Shown: positions 1 through 6,160 of the stretch, piece after piece
Numbering within the stretch: position 1 is the first letter of the stretch
Layout of the letters: each line of letters begins with the position of its first letter
From: Methylococcaceae bacterium
GTDB lineage: Bacteria; Pseudomonadota; Gammaproteobacteria; Methylococcales; Methylomonadaceae
Length of the DNA: 6,160 nt
Direction of reading: 5' to 3'
NCBI GenBank assembly: GCA_021647145.1
Contig: JAKIVF010000158.1
Span: 1-6,160 of the forward strand
Translations under genes and position numbers: made by a program
The notes under the pieces: model-generated
Seen by the model: the letters and a program-made list of their open reading frames with translations, nothing else
What the model was told of the DNA's origin: nothing
Database searches by the model: none

Positions 1-2658
1 CCCGTTACCAAAGTTCTTAAGACAGGAAGTGTTGTTGGACTGTCTAAACATACGGCACTTATTGCTCGAGATGGTTCTGAGTATCAAATCGCAGACAGTG
101 CAGCGCCTATTATTTGCTCGACAGGGAAAATAAATGGGGTGGTGCTGGTTTTCCGTGATGTGACAGTAGAATACACTTTACAGTCAGCTTTAGCTAAAAG
201 TGAAGCAAGATTCAGAAGCCTTGTAGAAAGTAGTTCTGACTGGATTTGGGAAGTCGACTCAAACGGACGATATACCTATGTAAGTCCCCGTTGCTTTCAA
301 ATACTCGGATATAAACCTGAAGAGTTAATTGGTAAAACTCCTTTTGACTTAATGTCCGATGCAGAGGTTACAAGAGTTAAGGGAGAGTGTGCTGTTGATA
401 TTGTTACTCATCGAGCCTTGTCTAATATGGAAAACATAAATCTTCATAAAAAAGGTTATGAAGTTGTTTTGGAAACAAATAGTGTTCCATATTTTGATTC
501 TAATAATAAACTTATAGGTTATCGGGGAGTCGACCGAGATATTACAAAACGAAAGAAGGAAGAAGAGGAATTACGAATAACCAACCACCGTTATAGAACT
601 TTAATAGATTATGCACCAGAAGCACTCACAATCTTTGACCAAGATAAAATGAGGTTTGTCGATGCAAATCAAAACACGCTTGATCTGTTTTCCATGAGCC
701 GAGAAGACTTTTTGAAATGTAGTCTTGTTGAAATTAGCCCACCCTTTCAATCTGATGGAAGAAAAACAGTTGACGTCGTAGGAGAACGCATCAAAGAAAT
801 AGATTGTGGGGGGCAGAGCACCTTCGAATGGCTGCATAGGAATAGTCACGGTAAGGTTTTCCCTTGTGAAATACGCATAGTGAAATTACCTTCAGCAGAT
901 GGAAAATTTATCCGTATCAGTATTATAGATATTTCAGAACGAAAACAGAATGAACAAGCTTTAGCTGAAAGTGAAAAACGTTTTAGACAGCTATTTGAAA
1001 AAATACCTAATATTGCGGTGCAAGGGTATGATCGGGATCGAAAGGCTATTTTTTGGAATTTAGCCAGTGAAAAACTTTATGGATATAGTAAAGAAGAAGC
1101 TTTAGGGATAAAAATTGAAAATTTGATTGTTCCAGAGGAGGCGTCAGATCAGGTTTTACCTGCATTTGATCAATGGATTAAAGAAGATAAGCCTATTCCC
1201 ACTACTGAACATGAACTACAGCATAAAAACGGCTCTAAAATTCCTGTATTCTCAAATCAGATTATGTTGAATAATGCACAAGGCAAACCTGAGATTTATT
1301 GTATTGACATTGATTTAAGTGAAAGAAGAAAGGCCCAGGAAGAAATAGAGCAGCTTGCTTATTTTGATGTTTTAACAGGGTTGCCAAACCGTCGTTTATT
1401 TTTAGATCGGTTAAATGAAGAAATTGCTGTTGCGGAGCGCCATTTGGGTTCTGCTGCTGTCTTATATATGGATCTAGATAATTTTAAAACAATTAATGAC
1501 TCATTGGGTCATGGGGTAGGGGATGACTTATTAATAGAAATTGGCAAGCGAATAAAGGATCAAATACGAGAAGAAGATACTGTTTCGCGTTTTGGAGGTG
1601 ATGAATTTGTAGTCTTACTTAAAGAAATTGATAGAAATACGGGGGCAGCTGGAAATATGGCTCAGTTGGTTGCAGAAAAAATACAAAAAGCGTTGAGCGA
1701 AATTATAAAAATAGGTCAACATGAGTTCTTTATAACATCAAGTATTGGAATCAGTTTGTTTTCAGCAGAAAATTACAATGCTGTTGATCTTCTGGTACAG
1801 GCAGATACGGCAATGTATAGAGCGAAAGAAGCTGGTCGAAATTGTATTCGTTTCTTTGAGCCAACAATGCAAATAGCGGCTAACACACTGCTTTTATTAG
1901 AAAAAGGTCTGCGCCTAGCATTGTTGCGAGGTGAGTTTTTCTTGCTTTATCAGCCTCAAGTTAACCTGGAAGGTAATATTATTGGCGTAGAAGCCTTGTT
2001 ACGCTGGAATCACCCAAGTCGTGGCATGATTTTACCAGAAGAATTTATTGCAACTGCTGAGGATAGCCGAATAATTCTGCAGATAGGGGAATGGGTGTTA
2101 ATGATGGCTTGTCAACAATTAAAAGAATGGGAGCAGTTTTATCAAGATATGGAGTTTCATATCGCAGTTAATGTTAGCCCTCATCAGTTTCGCAAGACTG
2201 ATTTTGTGAATCAATTAAAACATATAGTCGAACAAACGGGCATAGACCCTAAACGCCTTGGGCTGGAAGTTACAGAGGGAGTTGTCATTGAGGATATAAA
2301 GGATACCGTGATGAAAATGCATACACTTAAAGAAATGGGTATCAGGTTCTCAATAGATGATTTTGGCACTGGCTATTCATCATTATCTTCCCTTAAAACC
2401 TTACCATTAGACCAACTTAAAATTGACCAATCATTTGTGCGTGATATTTTTTTAGACCCTAATGACGAAACCATTATTGAAACTATTATAATAATGGCAC
2501 ATATCTTAGGTATGGAAGTTATTGCCGAAGGAGTTGAAAATAAGGAACAAGTCCAGTTTTTGACTGAAAAAGGTTGTAAAATTTTTCAAGGATATTATTT
2601 TGATAAACCTTTAACAGCAGATAAAATCACAGAAAAAATGGTTTCATACGTTCATTAA
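1..2658 (+). CDS. Multi-PAS GGDEF-EAL protein (diguanylate cyclase/phosphodiesterase), 5' end missing
   Basis: A sensor enzyme that makes and/or breaks the second messenger cyclic di-GMP. The frame is open from base 1, so the gene begins left of the window; a GTG at 139 lies inside a PAS domain and is not a credible start. The 885 visible residues hold the tail of one PAS domain (about 1-57, ending in VLVFRDVT), then PAS domains at about 70-183, 196-316 and 326-446. They are joined by charged helical linkers of the PAS-to-output kind. The GGDEF domain (about 447-612) has DVLTGLPNR from residue 456, an intact GGDEF at 532-536, and an RxxD product-inhibition site (R523, D526) five residues before it. 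The EAL domain (about 630-885) keeps EAL 664-666, N724, E756 and E759, the DDFGTGYSS loop 786-794, K807, E843 and Q863, so hydrolysis also looks possible. No membrane segment is visible in this part. The stop lies 4 bases before cbiB, suggesting one transcript. Which activity dominates, and what the PAS domains sense, cannot be read from the sequence. Confidence 0.95.
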   Translation, partial: PVTKVLKTGSVVGLSKHTALIARDGSEYQIADSAAPIICSTGKINGVVLVFRDVTVEYTLQSALAKSEARFRSLVESSSDWIWEVDSNGRYTYVSPRCFQILGYKPEELIGKTPFDLMSDAEVTRVKGECAVDIVTHRALSNMENINLHKKGYEVVLETNSVPYFDSNNKLIGYRGVDRDITKRKKEEEELRITNHRYRTLIDYAPEALTIFDQDKMRFVDANQNTLDLFSMSREDFLKCSLVEISPPFQSDGRKTVDVVGERIKEIDCGGQSTFEWLHRNSHGKVFPCEIRIVKLPSADGKFIRISIIDISERKQNEQALAESEKRFRQLFEKIPNIAVQGYDRDRKAIFWNLASEKLYGYSKEEALGIKIENLIVPEEASDQVLPAFDQWIKEDKPIPTTEHELQHKNGSKIPVFSNQIMLNNAQGKPEIYCIDIDLSERRKAQEEIEQLAYFDVLTGLPNRRLFLDRLNEEIAVAERHLGSAAVLYMDLDNFKTINDSLGHGVGDDLLIEIGKRIKDQIREEDTVSRFGGDEFVVLLKEIDRNTGAAGNMAQLVAEKIQKALSEIIKIGQHEFFITSSIGISLFSAENYNAVDLLVQADTAMYRAKEAGRNCIRFFEPTMQIAANTLLLLEKGLRLALLRGEFFLLYQPQVNLEGNIIGVEALLRWNHPSRGMILPEEFIATAEDSRIILQIGEWVLMMACQQLKEWEQFYQDMEFHIAVNVSPHQFRKTDFVNQLKHIVEQTGIDPKRLGLEVTEGVVIEDIKDTVMKMHTLKEMGIRFSIDDFGTGYSSLSSLKTLPLDQLKIDQSFVRDIFLDPNDETIIETIIIMAHILGMEVIAEGVENKEQVQFLTEKGCKIFQGYYFDKPLTADKITEKMVSYVH

Positions 2659-2662
2659 AAAA

Positions 2663-3583
2663 ATGAGCCTGACAATTATTCTAGCTATTCTGATTGATTT
2701 TTTTATAGGTGAGCCTAAAAAATACCACCCATTAGCAGGCTATGGTTACCTGACTAATCGTGTTGAGACGCTATTCCGTAACCCAGTCCATACTGCTGTA
2801 CAGCAAAAGATAATGGGGTTAATTGCCATGACTTCCCTATTGACCCCCTTTGTTTGTTTGATATATTTTCTAAATCAATGGGAAACCTTTTCATTATTTT
2901 TATCGCCTATTGTTCTATATTTTTGTATCGCAGCCAAAAGTTTAAAACAACATAGCAACCTTGTTATACAGTCACTTGAAGCTGATGATTTAGAGCTGGC
3001 AAAAAAAAAGGTTTCAATGATTGTCAGTCGAGAAACCAAAAAAATGACCCTTACGGATATTTATAAAGCCACAATTGAGTCAATCCTCGAAAATGGTGCT
3101 GATGCAATTTTTGCGCCTATTTTCTGGTATATCATAGTAGGGCCGTCGGGTGCTATTTTATATAGGTTAAGCAATACACTGGATGCAATGTGGGGCTATA
3201 AAAACCAGCGATTTATTCATTTTGGGTGGGCCGCTGCTCGTTTTGATGATATTTTAAACTGGATTCCCGCACGCCTTACCGCGATTAGCTACGCTTTGTT
3301 AGGCAGAACAACACTGGCATTTACTTGCTGGAAAAATCAGGCACATTTACTGGATAGCCCTAATGCTGGTCCTGTTATGACGGCTGGAGCAGGTGCACTT
3401 GATATTCAACTAGGTGGGCCTGCCTGGTATCATGGACAACAAAAAAATAAGATTTTCTTTGGAACAAAAAAAATAACGGGTATTGATGATATTAATAGAG
3501 CCAATTTATTGATAATTCAGAGTCTATTTTTATGGGTTTTTATCCTACTTATGATAGATTTTTTAGGAGGCTCTTTTGCTTGA
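2663..3583 (+). CDS. cbiB: Adenosylcobinamide-phosphate synthase CbiB (CobD in Pseudomonas naming)
   Basis: An integral inner-membrane enzyme of cobalamin synthesis. It amidates adenosylcobyric acid with (R)-1-amino-2-propanol O-2-phosphate to give adenosylcobinamide phosphate. The 306 residues are close to the usual CbiB length of about 310-320. Family motifs run in order: a hydrophobic N-terminus followed by GEPKKYHP (16-23, usually G-D/E-P-x-x-x-H-P), VSRET (121-125), IESILENGADAIFAPIFW (138-155), NTLDAMWGYKNQR (171-183), ARFDDILNWIPARL (192-205) and SPNAGPVMTAGAGAL (232-246). Hydrophobic stretches near 2-15, 50-70, 77-92, 147-168, 203-220 and 282-300 fit a polytopic protein. The ATG is 4 bases after the upstream stop and no purine-rich ribosome binding site is visible, so translation may be coupled to the upstream gene. 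Its 3' end overlaps cobC by 8 bases. One small oddity is glutamate in VSRET, where most homologues I recall have aspartate. Identification is firm. Confidence 0.95.
   Translation: MSLTIILAILIDFFIGEPKKYHPLAGYGYLTNRVETLFRNPVHTAVQQKIMGLIAMTSLLTPFVCLIYFLNQWETFSLFLSPIVLYFCIAAKSLKQHSNLVIQSLEADDLELAKKKVSMIVSRETKKMTLTDIYKATIESILENGADAIFAPIFWYIIVGPSGAILYRLSNTLDAMWGYKNQRFIHFGWAAARFDDILNWIPARLTAISYALLGRTTLAFTCWKNQAHLLDSPNAGPVMTAGAGALDIQLGGPAWYHGQQKNKIFFGTKKITGIDDINRANLLIIQSLFLWVFILLMIDFLGGSFA
3565..3570 (+). promoter_or_regulatory. Ribosome binding site of cobC, supports a TTG start
   Basis: AGGAGG, a full Shine-Dalgarno match, lies within the last codons of cbiB and 5 bases before the TTG at 3576. The only nearby ATG (3586) is in another frame. 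The TTG start also gives the expected CobC N-terminus (MLEHGGHL). Confidence 0.85.
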
Positions 3584-4571
3584 GCATGGAGGACATTTAA
3601 TTAATGCAGCTGAAAAATATAAGATACCTGTTGAACAATGGATAGATTTATCGACTGGGATAAACCCAAACGGTTGGCCAATTCCTGAAATTCCACTGGC
3701 GTGTTGGCAACGCTTGCCTGAGTCAGCGGACGGTCTAATCAATGCTGCAAAGGATTATTATCAATGCCAATCAATCCTGGCTGTGGCTGGTTCTCAAGCC
3801 GCAATTCAAATATTACCCCAGTTACGATCAAAATCAAAAGTAGGTGTATTGTCGCTTGCTTATGCAGAACATGGATATAGCTGGAAAAAAGCAGGCCACG
3901 AGATAATTAAGCTGTCGGAAGAAAGCATAGGCGATCAGTTAGACTTATTAGATGTTTTAATTTTAATTAATCCGAATAACCCAACAGCGCAACGGTTTAG
4001 TAAGGATCAATTGCTTAATTGGCATAAAAAATTACAGCAGCGTAATGGTTGGCTTATTGTTGATGAAGCCTTTATAGATACCACGCCTGAAGAAAGTCTT
4101 TGTAGTTATCCTGCGAGAGATGGCCTAATTATTTTAAGATCTATAGGAAAGTTTTTTGGACTGGCAGGCATACGATGTGGTTTTGTTGTTGGGCAAGAAA
4201 AACTTTTAATAAGAATAAACGAAGCTTTAGGTCCTTGGGCTATTAGTCACCCAAGTCGTTATGTTGCAACTGTTGCCCTAATTGATAGGCAGTGGCAACA
4301 ACGAACGCGGTACGATTTAAAAAAGCAATCTGACAGACTGGTTTTATTATTGACAAAATATGGCTTAAAACCTGATGGGCAAACGGATTTATTTGTATGG
4401 GTTAAAATACCAGAAGCAAAAAAAATTCATCAAGTTTTAGCAGAACAAGGAATTTTAACTCGGTTATTTGGCCGGCCTTCAAGCTTACGTTTTGGTTTGC
4501 CTCAAAATGAACAGCAATGGTCTCAGTTTGATAAGGAACTGTTCAGCCTGTTTACCACGGATGGCGTGTGA
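3576..4571 (+). CDS. cobC: L-threonine-O-3-phosphate decarboxylase CobC (CobD in Salmonella naming)
   Basis: A cytosolic PLP-dependent enzyme of the class I/II aminotransferase fold. It decarboxylates L-threonine O-3-phosphate to (R)-1-amino-2-propanol O-2-phosphate, the linker arm that CbiB adds to the corrinoid. The 331 residues match the family length. Visible marks are the N-terminal LEHGG, DLSTGINPNGWP (24-35, a CobC signature), NPNNPT (132-137), VDEAFID (162-168) with the cofactor-ring aspartate D163, and LRSIGKFFGLAGIRCGF (187-203), where K192 should form the internal aldimine with PLP. A C-terminal GRPSSLRFGLP probably carries the arginine that holds the substrate carboxylate. The family convention and the AGGAGG site support the TTG start, giving an 8-base overlap with cbiB and translational coupling. 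General histidinol-phosphate aminotransferases share the fold, but the signature motifs and the neighbour argue for CobC. It appears to be the last gene of the cluster; no clear terminator follows. Confidence 0.94.
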   Translation: MLEHGGHLINAAEKYKIPVEQWIDLSTGINPNGWPIPEIPLACWQRLPESADGLINAAKDYYQCQSILAVAGSQAAIQILPQLRSKSKVGVLSLAYAEHGYSWKKAGHEIIKLSEESIGDQLDLLDVLILINPNNPTAQRFSKDQLLNWHKKLQQRNGWLIVDEAFIDTTPEESLCSYPARDGLIILRSIGKFFGLAGIRCGFVVGQEKLLIRINEALGPWAISHPSRYVATVALIDRQWQQRTRYDLKKQSDRLVLLLTKYGLKPDGQTDLFVWVKIPEAKKIHQVLAEQGILTRLFGRPSSLRFGLPQNEQQWSQFDKELFSLFTTDGV

Positions 4572-4649
4572 AATTTCGAGTATAGGATACACCTCTATTA
4601 ATTGATAAAAGGATTATTTGCTTCCTGTTGTCTAAGGTACTTTAACTAA

Positions 4650-4877
4650 ATGAACATATTAATATTATTAACGACTTTAACCAGTAGCCAACTGGCCGAT
4701 ATAAAAATTGTAGCTGATGAGCTTCGTGAACGTAAAAAAATAGAAGCTGAGTACCAATATTACAGTGAAAAATGCCACGAAAACAATATTGTGAAAAGGT
4801 TTAGGCCTAGTTATGACCGCTCGCAATCAGCCTGCAAGAAAGCTTGGGAGTTAAAAGAGAGATATGGGTTATATTAG
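4650..4877 (+). CDS. Small hypothetical protein (75 aa)
   Basis: I do not recognise this family. The ATG directly follows an in-frame TAA, so the start cannot lie further upstream. A TAAGG at 4633-4637 is a possible but distant (12-base) ribosome binding site. The protein begins with a short uncharged hydrophobic run (MNILILLTTLTSS), which could be a minimal signal peptide but lacks the usual positive N-terminus. A long, charged, probably helical region follows (about 18-40), with two cysteines (C42 and C62) and a segment FRPSYDRSQSACKKA (51-65) before a basic, aromatic C-terminus. The patterned Cys, Tyr and Arg residues look like a real small protein rather than chance, and the two cysteines could form a disulfide if it is exported. 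It lies 78 bases downstream of cobC, too loose to assume the same operon. Coding status is likely, function unknown. Confidence 0.55.
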   Translation: MNILILLTTLTSSQLADIKIVADELRERKKIEAEYQYYSEKCHENNIVKRFRPSYDRSQSACKKAWELKERYGLY

Positions 4878-5352
4878 AAAAAAGCTTTGATACCTCAGTC
4901 CTTAGTAGAAAAGTTGTCTGGGTTACACCCTTTTCTTTTGTTAGGGAATTCAAGTGACCAGCCCCTCAAAACCTAAGAAACCACTTCAACTAAATTCATA
5001 TCAATACCTTGGTTCATATTCTTTGAATTTTTTGGCTTGTTCCTTTTTTTCTTCAGGTACTCTATTAACGCCAAATGCTTTCAGTGTCCGATAAACATTG
5101 CTTCTATTTGCCTTGGGCATACTCGGCAATACGGTATCAACCAAGTCTCAAGCCCTATTCATGTTAGCGTTCTCACAACCTTTATAACTTCTCTTTGCCA
5201 TATTAAGATCTGTTTTTGTAAGCCATGCCACAGTTGGGAAAAGGATTTATTGAACAAGCCAATAGCTAGCACTATAAATCCGCGCTCAACTGATTTTTCT
5301 AGGGTGAATGCTTTTTTATTGTGAGAAAAAGATAAAAATTTTCTTAACCTGT
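4878..5352. other. Gene-free stretch between convergent genes, holding a transposase relic
   Basis: No intact gene is visible in these 475 bases. The middle carries the IS481-type transposase fragment listed separately. The flanks (4878-5003 and 5204-5352) are AT-rich, with stops in all frames. A short GGGT-TAC-ACCC inverted repeat at 4920-4930 is followed by a pyrimidine run, but the stem is only four pairs. A + strand open frame at 5037-5324 has no usual start codon and lies antisense to the transposase relic, so I treat it as a shadow. No terminal inverted repeats or target duplication could be matched by eye. Confidence 0.6.
5004..5203 (-). pseudogene. Decayed fragment of an IS481-family transposase
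   Basis: Read on the minus strand, 5147 down to 5004 gives 48 codons that resemble the segment just before the catalytic core of IS481-type DDE transposases. It starts with DLVDTVLPSMPKANRS, continues NVYRTLKAFGVNRVPEEK and ends in KKFKEYEP. In intact members as I recall them, this is followed by GYLHIDVTYLP with the first catalytic aspartate. Here a stop (5003-5001) follows EPRY and the core is missing. Upstream, 5203-5148 in the next frame reads IWQREVIKVVRTLT, then a stop at 5161-5159 where relatives seem to carry tryptophan, then IGL. The shift into DLVD is explained by one lost base near 5148. Both ends are missing, so this is a relic with no activity. The family match is from memory and was not computed. 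Confidence 0.72.
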
Positions 5353-6063
5353 TTATCGAGAGCAGATAGCTTTTAAAGTTTTTAAATCATTAATTTCGAT
5401 GTGTTTTCGCCGAACAGTTATCAATCCTTCATTTTGAAGGTGCTTTAACATTCTGCTAACTGTTTCGAGTGTTAAGCCAAGGAGGTTGCCCATTTCTTCA
5501 CGGGTGAGTGGGAGGTCAAATGATAAGGAAGAAAATCCTCTTTTTTTTAATCGATCAGATAGATTGGTCAAAAATAGAGCTAGTTTTACTTCGGCTGATT
5601 GCTTGCTTGTGATTACTTGGTTTTGAGACTCGTTAATTGATTCACCTGAGTGTCTAAAAAGTTCACGAGCAATTCCAGGAACCATTTGGCATAAGCTATC
5701 TAATTTTTCAGCAGGTAGCTCACAATAACTCATGACTTCTAAGGCAATGGCAGAGCATCTATGCCTGTTTTGATTTAAACCATCAAATCCCGTCAGTTCT
5801 CCAGGTAATAATATATTGAGTATATGTTCGTTTCCTTGGTTGTCGTTAGAAACCAGTTTTGCTGTGCCCGATTTAACGGCGACTATACCTTTAAATCTAT
5901 CTCCTTGTCGGTAGATGTATTCACCCTGTTGCAAAACTGAATTACTTTTAATTACATCGCTCAAATCTTTGACTTCTTGTTCAGACAAACCACGAGGAAG
6001 ACAAATTTCATCCAGATTACAATTTTCACAGCTGACCTGAAAATTCTTGAAAAGTCTATCCAA
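5353..6063 (-). CDS. fnr: FNR-type oxygen-sensing transcription regulator (Crp/Fnr family)
   Basis: A cytosolic dimeric DNA-binding protein that switches genes between aerobic and oxygen-limited life. The 236 residues compare with 250 in E. coli FNR. The N-terminus has C12-x2-C15-x5-C21, and C114 sits in YCELP, matching the VCEIP cysteine (C122) of E. coli. All four ligands of the oxygen-labile [4Fe-4S] cluster are therefore present. A cyclic-nucleotide-binding-like beta-barrel (about 25-120, with KSGTAKLV and LPGELTGFDGL) leads to a long dimerisation helix (about 128-158). A winged helix-turn-helix follows (about 160-236), with LTREEMGNLLGLTLETVSRML at 186-206. E200, S203 and R204 match the FNR residues that read TTGAT half-sites. 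The start is TTG at 6063, with a stop in frame four codons upstream and AAGGT 6 bases before it. The gene stands alone in the window, convergent to the other genes. It could equally be named anr or etrA; the FNR class is firm. Confidence 0.94.
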   Translation of the reverse strand: MDRLFKNFQVSCENCNLDEICLPRGLSEQEVKDLSDVIKSNSVLQQGEYIYRQGDRFKGIVAVKSGTAKLVSNDNQGNEHILNILLPGELTGFDGLNQNRHRCSAIALEVMSYCELPAEKLDSLCQMVPGIARELFRHSGESINESQNQVITSKQSAEVKLALFLTNLSDRLKKRGFSSLSFDLPLTREEMGNLLGLTLETVSRMLKHLQNEGLITVRRKHIEINDLKTLKAICSR

Positions 6064-6069
6064 CTTTAT

Positions 6070-6074
6070 ACCTT
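6070..6074 (-). promoter_or_regulatory. Ribosome binding site of fnr, supports a TTG start
   Basis: On the minus strand AAGGT ends 6 bases before the TTG at 6063. An in-frame TAA at 6075-6073 rules out an upstream start. The next in-frame methionine is residue 111, well past the three N-terminal cysteines, so TTG is the only start that keeps the iron-sulfur site. Confidence 0.75.
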
Positions 6075-6089
6075 AAAAATAGATGAAAA

Positions 6090-6120
6090 ATCATATTTAA
6101 TTGTGCCAGAGAAAAGTAAA
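6090..6120 (-). promoter_or_regulatory. Possible weak sigma-70 promoter of fnr
   Basis: Reading the minus strand, TATGAT (6095-6090) is a five-of-six match to the -10 box and TTTACT (6120-6115) a four-of-six match to the -35 box. They are separated by 19 bases, longer than ideal. The site would give a short leader of about 20 bases. In such AT-rich DNA this can arise by chance. No TTGAT-N4-ATCAA operator was seen in the 97-base leader. Confidence 0.25.
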
Positions 6121-6160
6121 TTCTGAAAATTATCTGGCTAATATTCCTTTTATTTATCTA

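Noticed and set aside
601..849. 82-codon open frame on the minus strand inside the PAS region
   Set aside because: It lies wholly antisense to a well-supported PAS domain, and its translation resembles no known protein; it is a shadow frame.
139..2658. GTG at 139 as the true start of the GGDEF-EAL gene
   Set aside because: The frame is open to base 1 and the upstream codons read as a typical PAS segment (for example LIARDG, then GVVLVFRDVT), so the gene extends past the left edge.
4599..4649. TTGATA at 4602 as a -35 box or FNR half-site for the small gene
   Set aside because: There is no -10 hexamer at a sensible distance and no second half-site (ATCAA) after four bases.
4908..4940. Possible Rho-independent terminator (GGGT-TAC-ACCC with outer GAAAA/TTTTC)
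   Set aside because: The stem is only four pairs, the outer arms need a large bulge, and the following pyrimidine run is interrupted; too weak to call.
5037..5324. 95-codon + strand open frame rich in Cys and Phe
   Set aside because: It has no standard start with a ribosome binding site and runs antisense to the IS481-type relic, whose minus-strand translation is clearly protein-like.
5315..5345. AT-only inverted repeat after the fnr stop (AGAAAA and TTTTCT arms)
   Set aside because: It has no G-C pairs to stabilise the hairpin and would be expected by chance in this AT-rich gap.
6064..6160. TGGCAC (6108-6103, minus strand) as a sigma-54 -24 element upstream of fnr
   Set aside because: The required -12 TTGC element is absent at the fixed spacing.

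Overview
This AT-rich window (roughly 37-40% G+C by eye) most likely comes from a gammaproteobacterial chromosome. The clues are an FNR-type oxygen sensor with the gammaproteobacterial cysteine layout, a multi-PAS GGDEF-EAL signalling protein, and cobalamin genes of the cbiB/cobC type. A methanotroph (Methylococcales) or a sulfur-oxidising gammaproteobacterium would fit, but this is inference; no rRNA or marker gene is present.

Left part (1-4571, + strand): three tightly packed genes. The first, cut by the left edge, is a large PAS(x4)-GGDEF-EAL protein whose visible cyclic-di-GMP synthesis and hydrolysis motifs are all intact. Four bases after its stop comes cbiB (adenosylcobinamide-phosphate synthase). 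Its end overlaps the TTG start of cobC (L-threonine-O-3-phosphate decarboxylase) by 8 bases. CobC makes (R)-1-amino-2-propanol phosphate and CbiB attaches it to adenosylcobyric acid, so these two genes perform consecutive chemistry on the lower-ligand arm of vitamin B12. The spacing suggests that the c-di-GMP enzyme is co-transcribed with them.

Middle part (4572-5352): a 75-codon hypothetical gene on the + strand, then about 475 bases without an intact gene. This stretch contains a decayed minus-strand fragment of an IS481-type transposase (about 5004-5203), with a stop codon and an apparent one-base deletion.

Right part (5353-6160, - strand): an fnr-like regulator, convergent to the other genes. 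It keeps all four cysteines expected to ligate a [4Fe-4S] cluster and the FNR-type DNA-recognition helix. It starts at TTG behind a good ribosome binding site. The last 97 bases are its leader, with at best a weak promoter match and no visible FNR box.

I found no CRISPR array, tRNA, rRNA, riboswitch or convincing terminator, and no new multi-gene system. The most interesting points are the c-di-GMP/B12 gene linkage, the unidentified small protein and the transposase relic.
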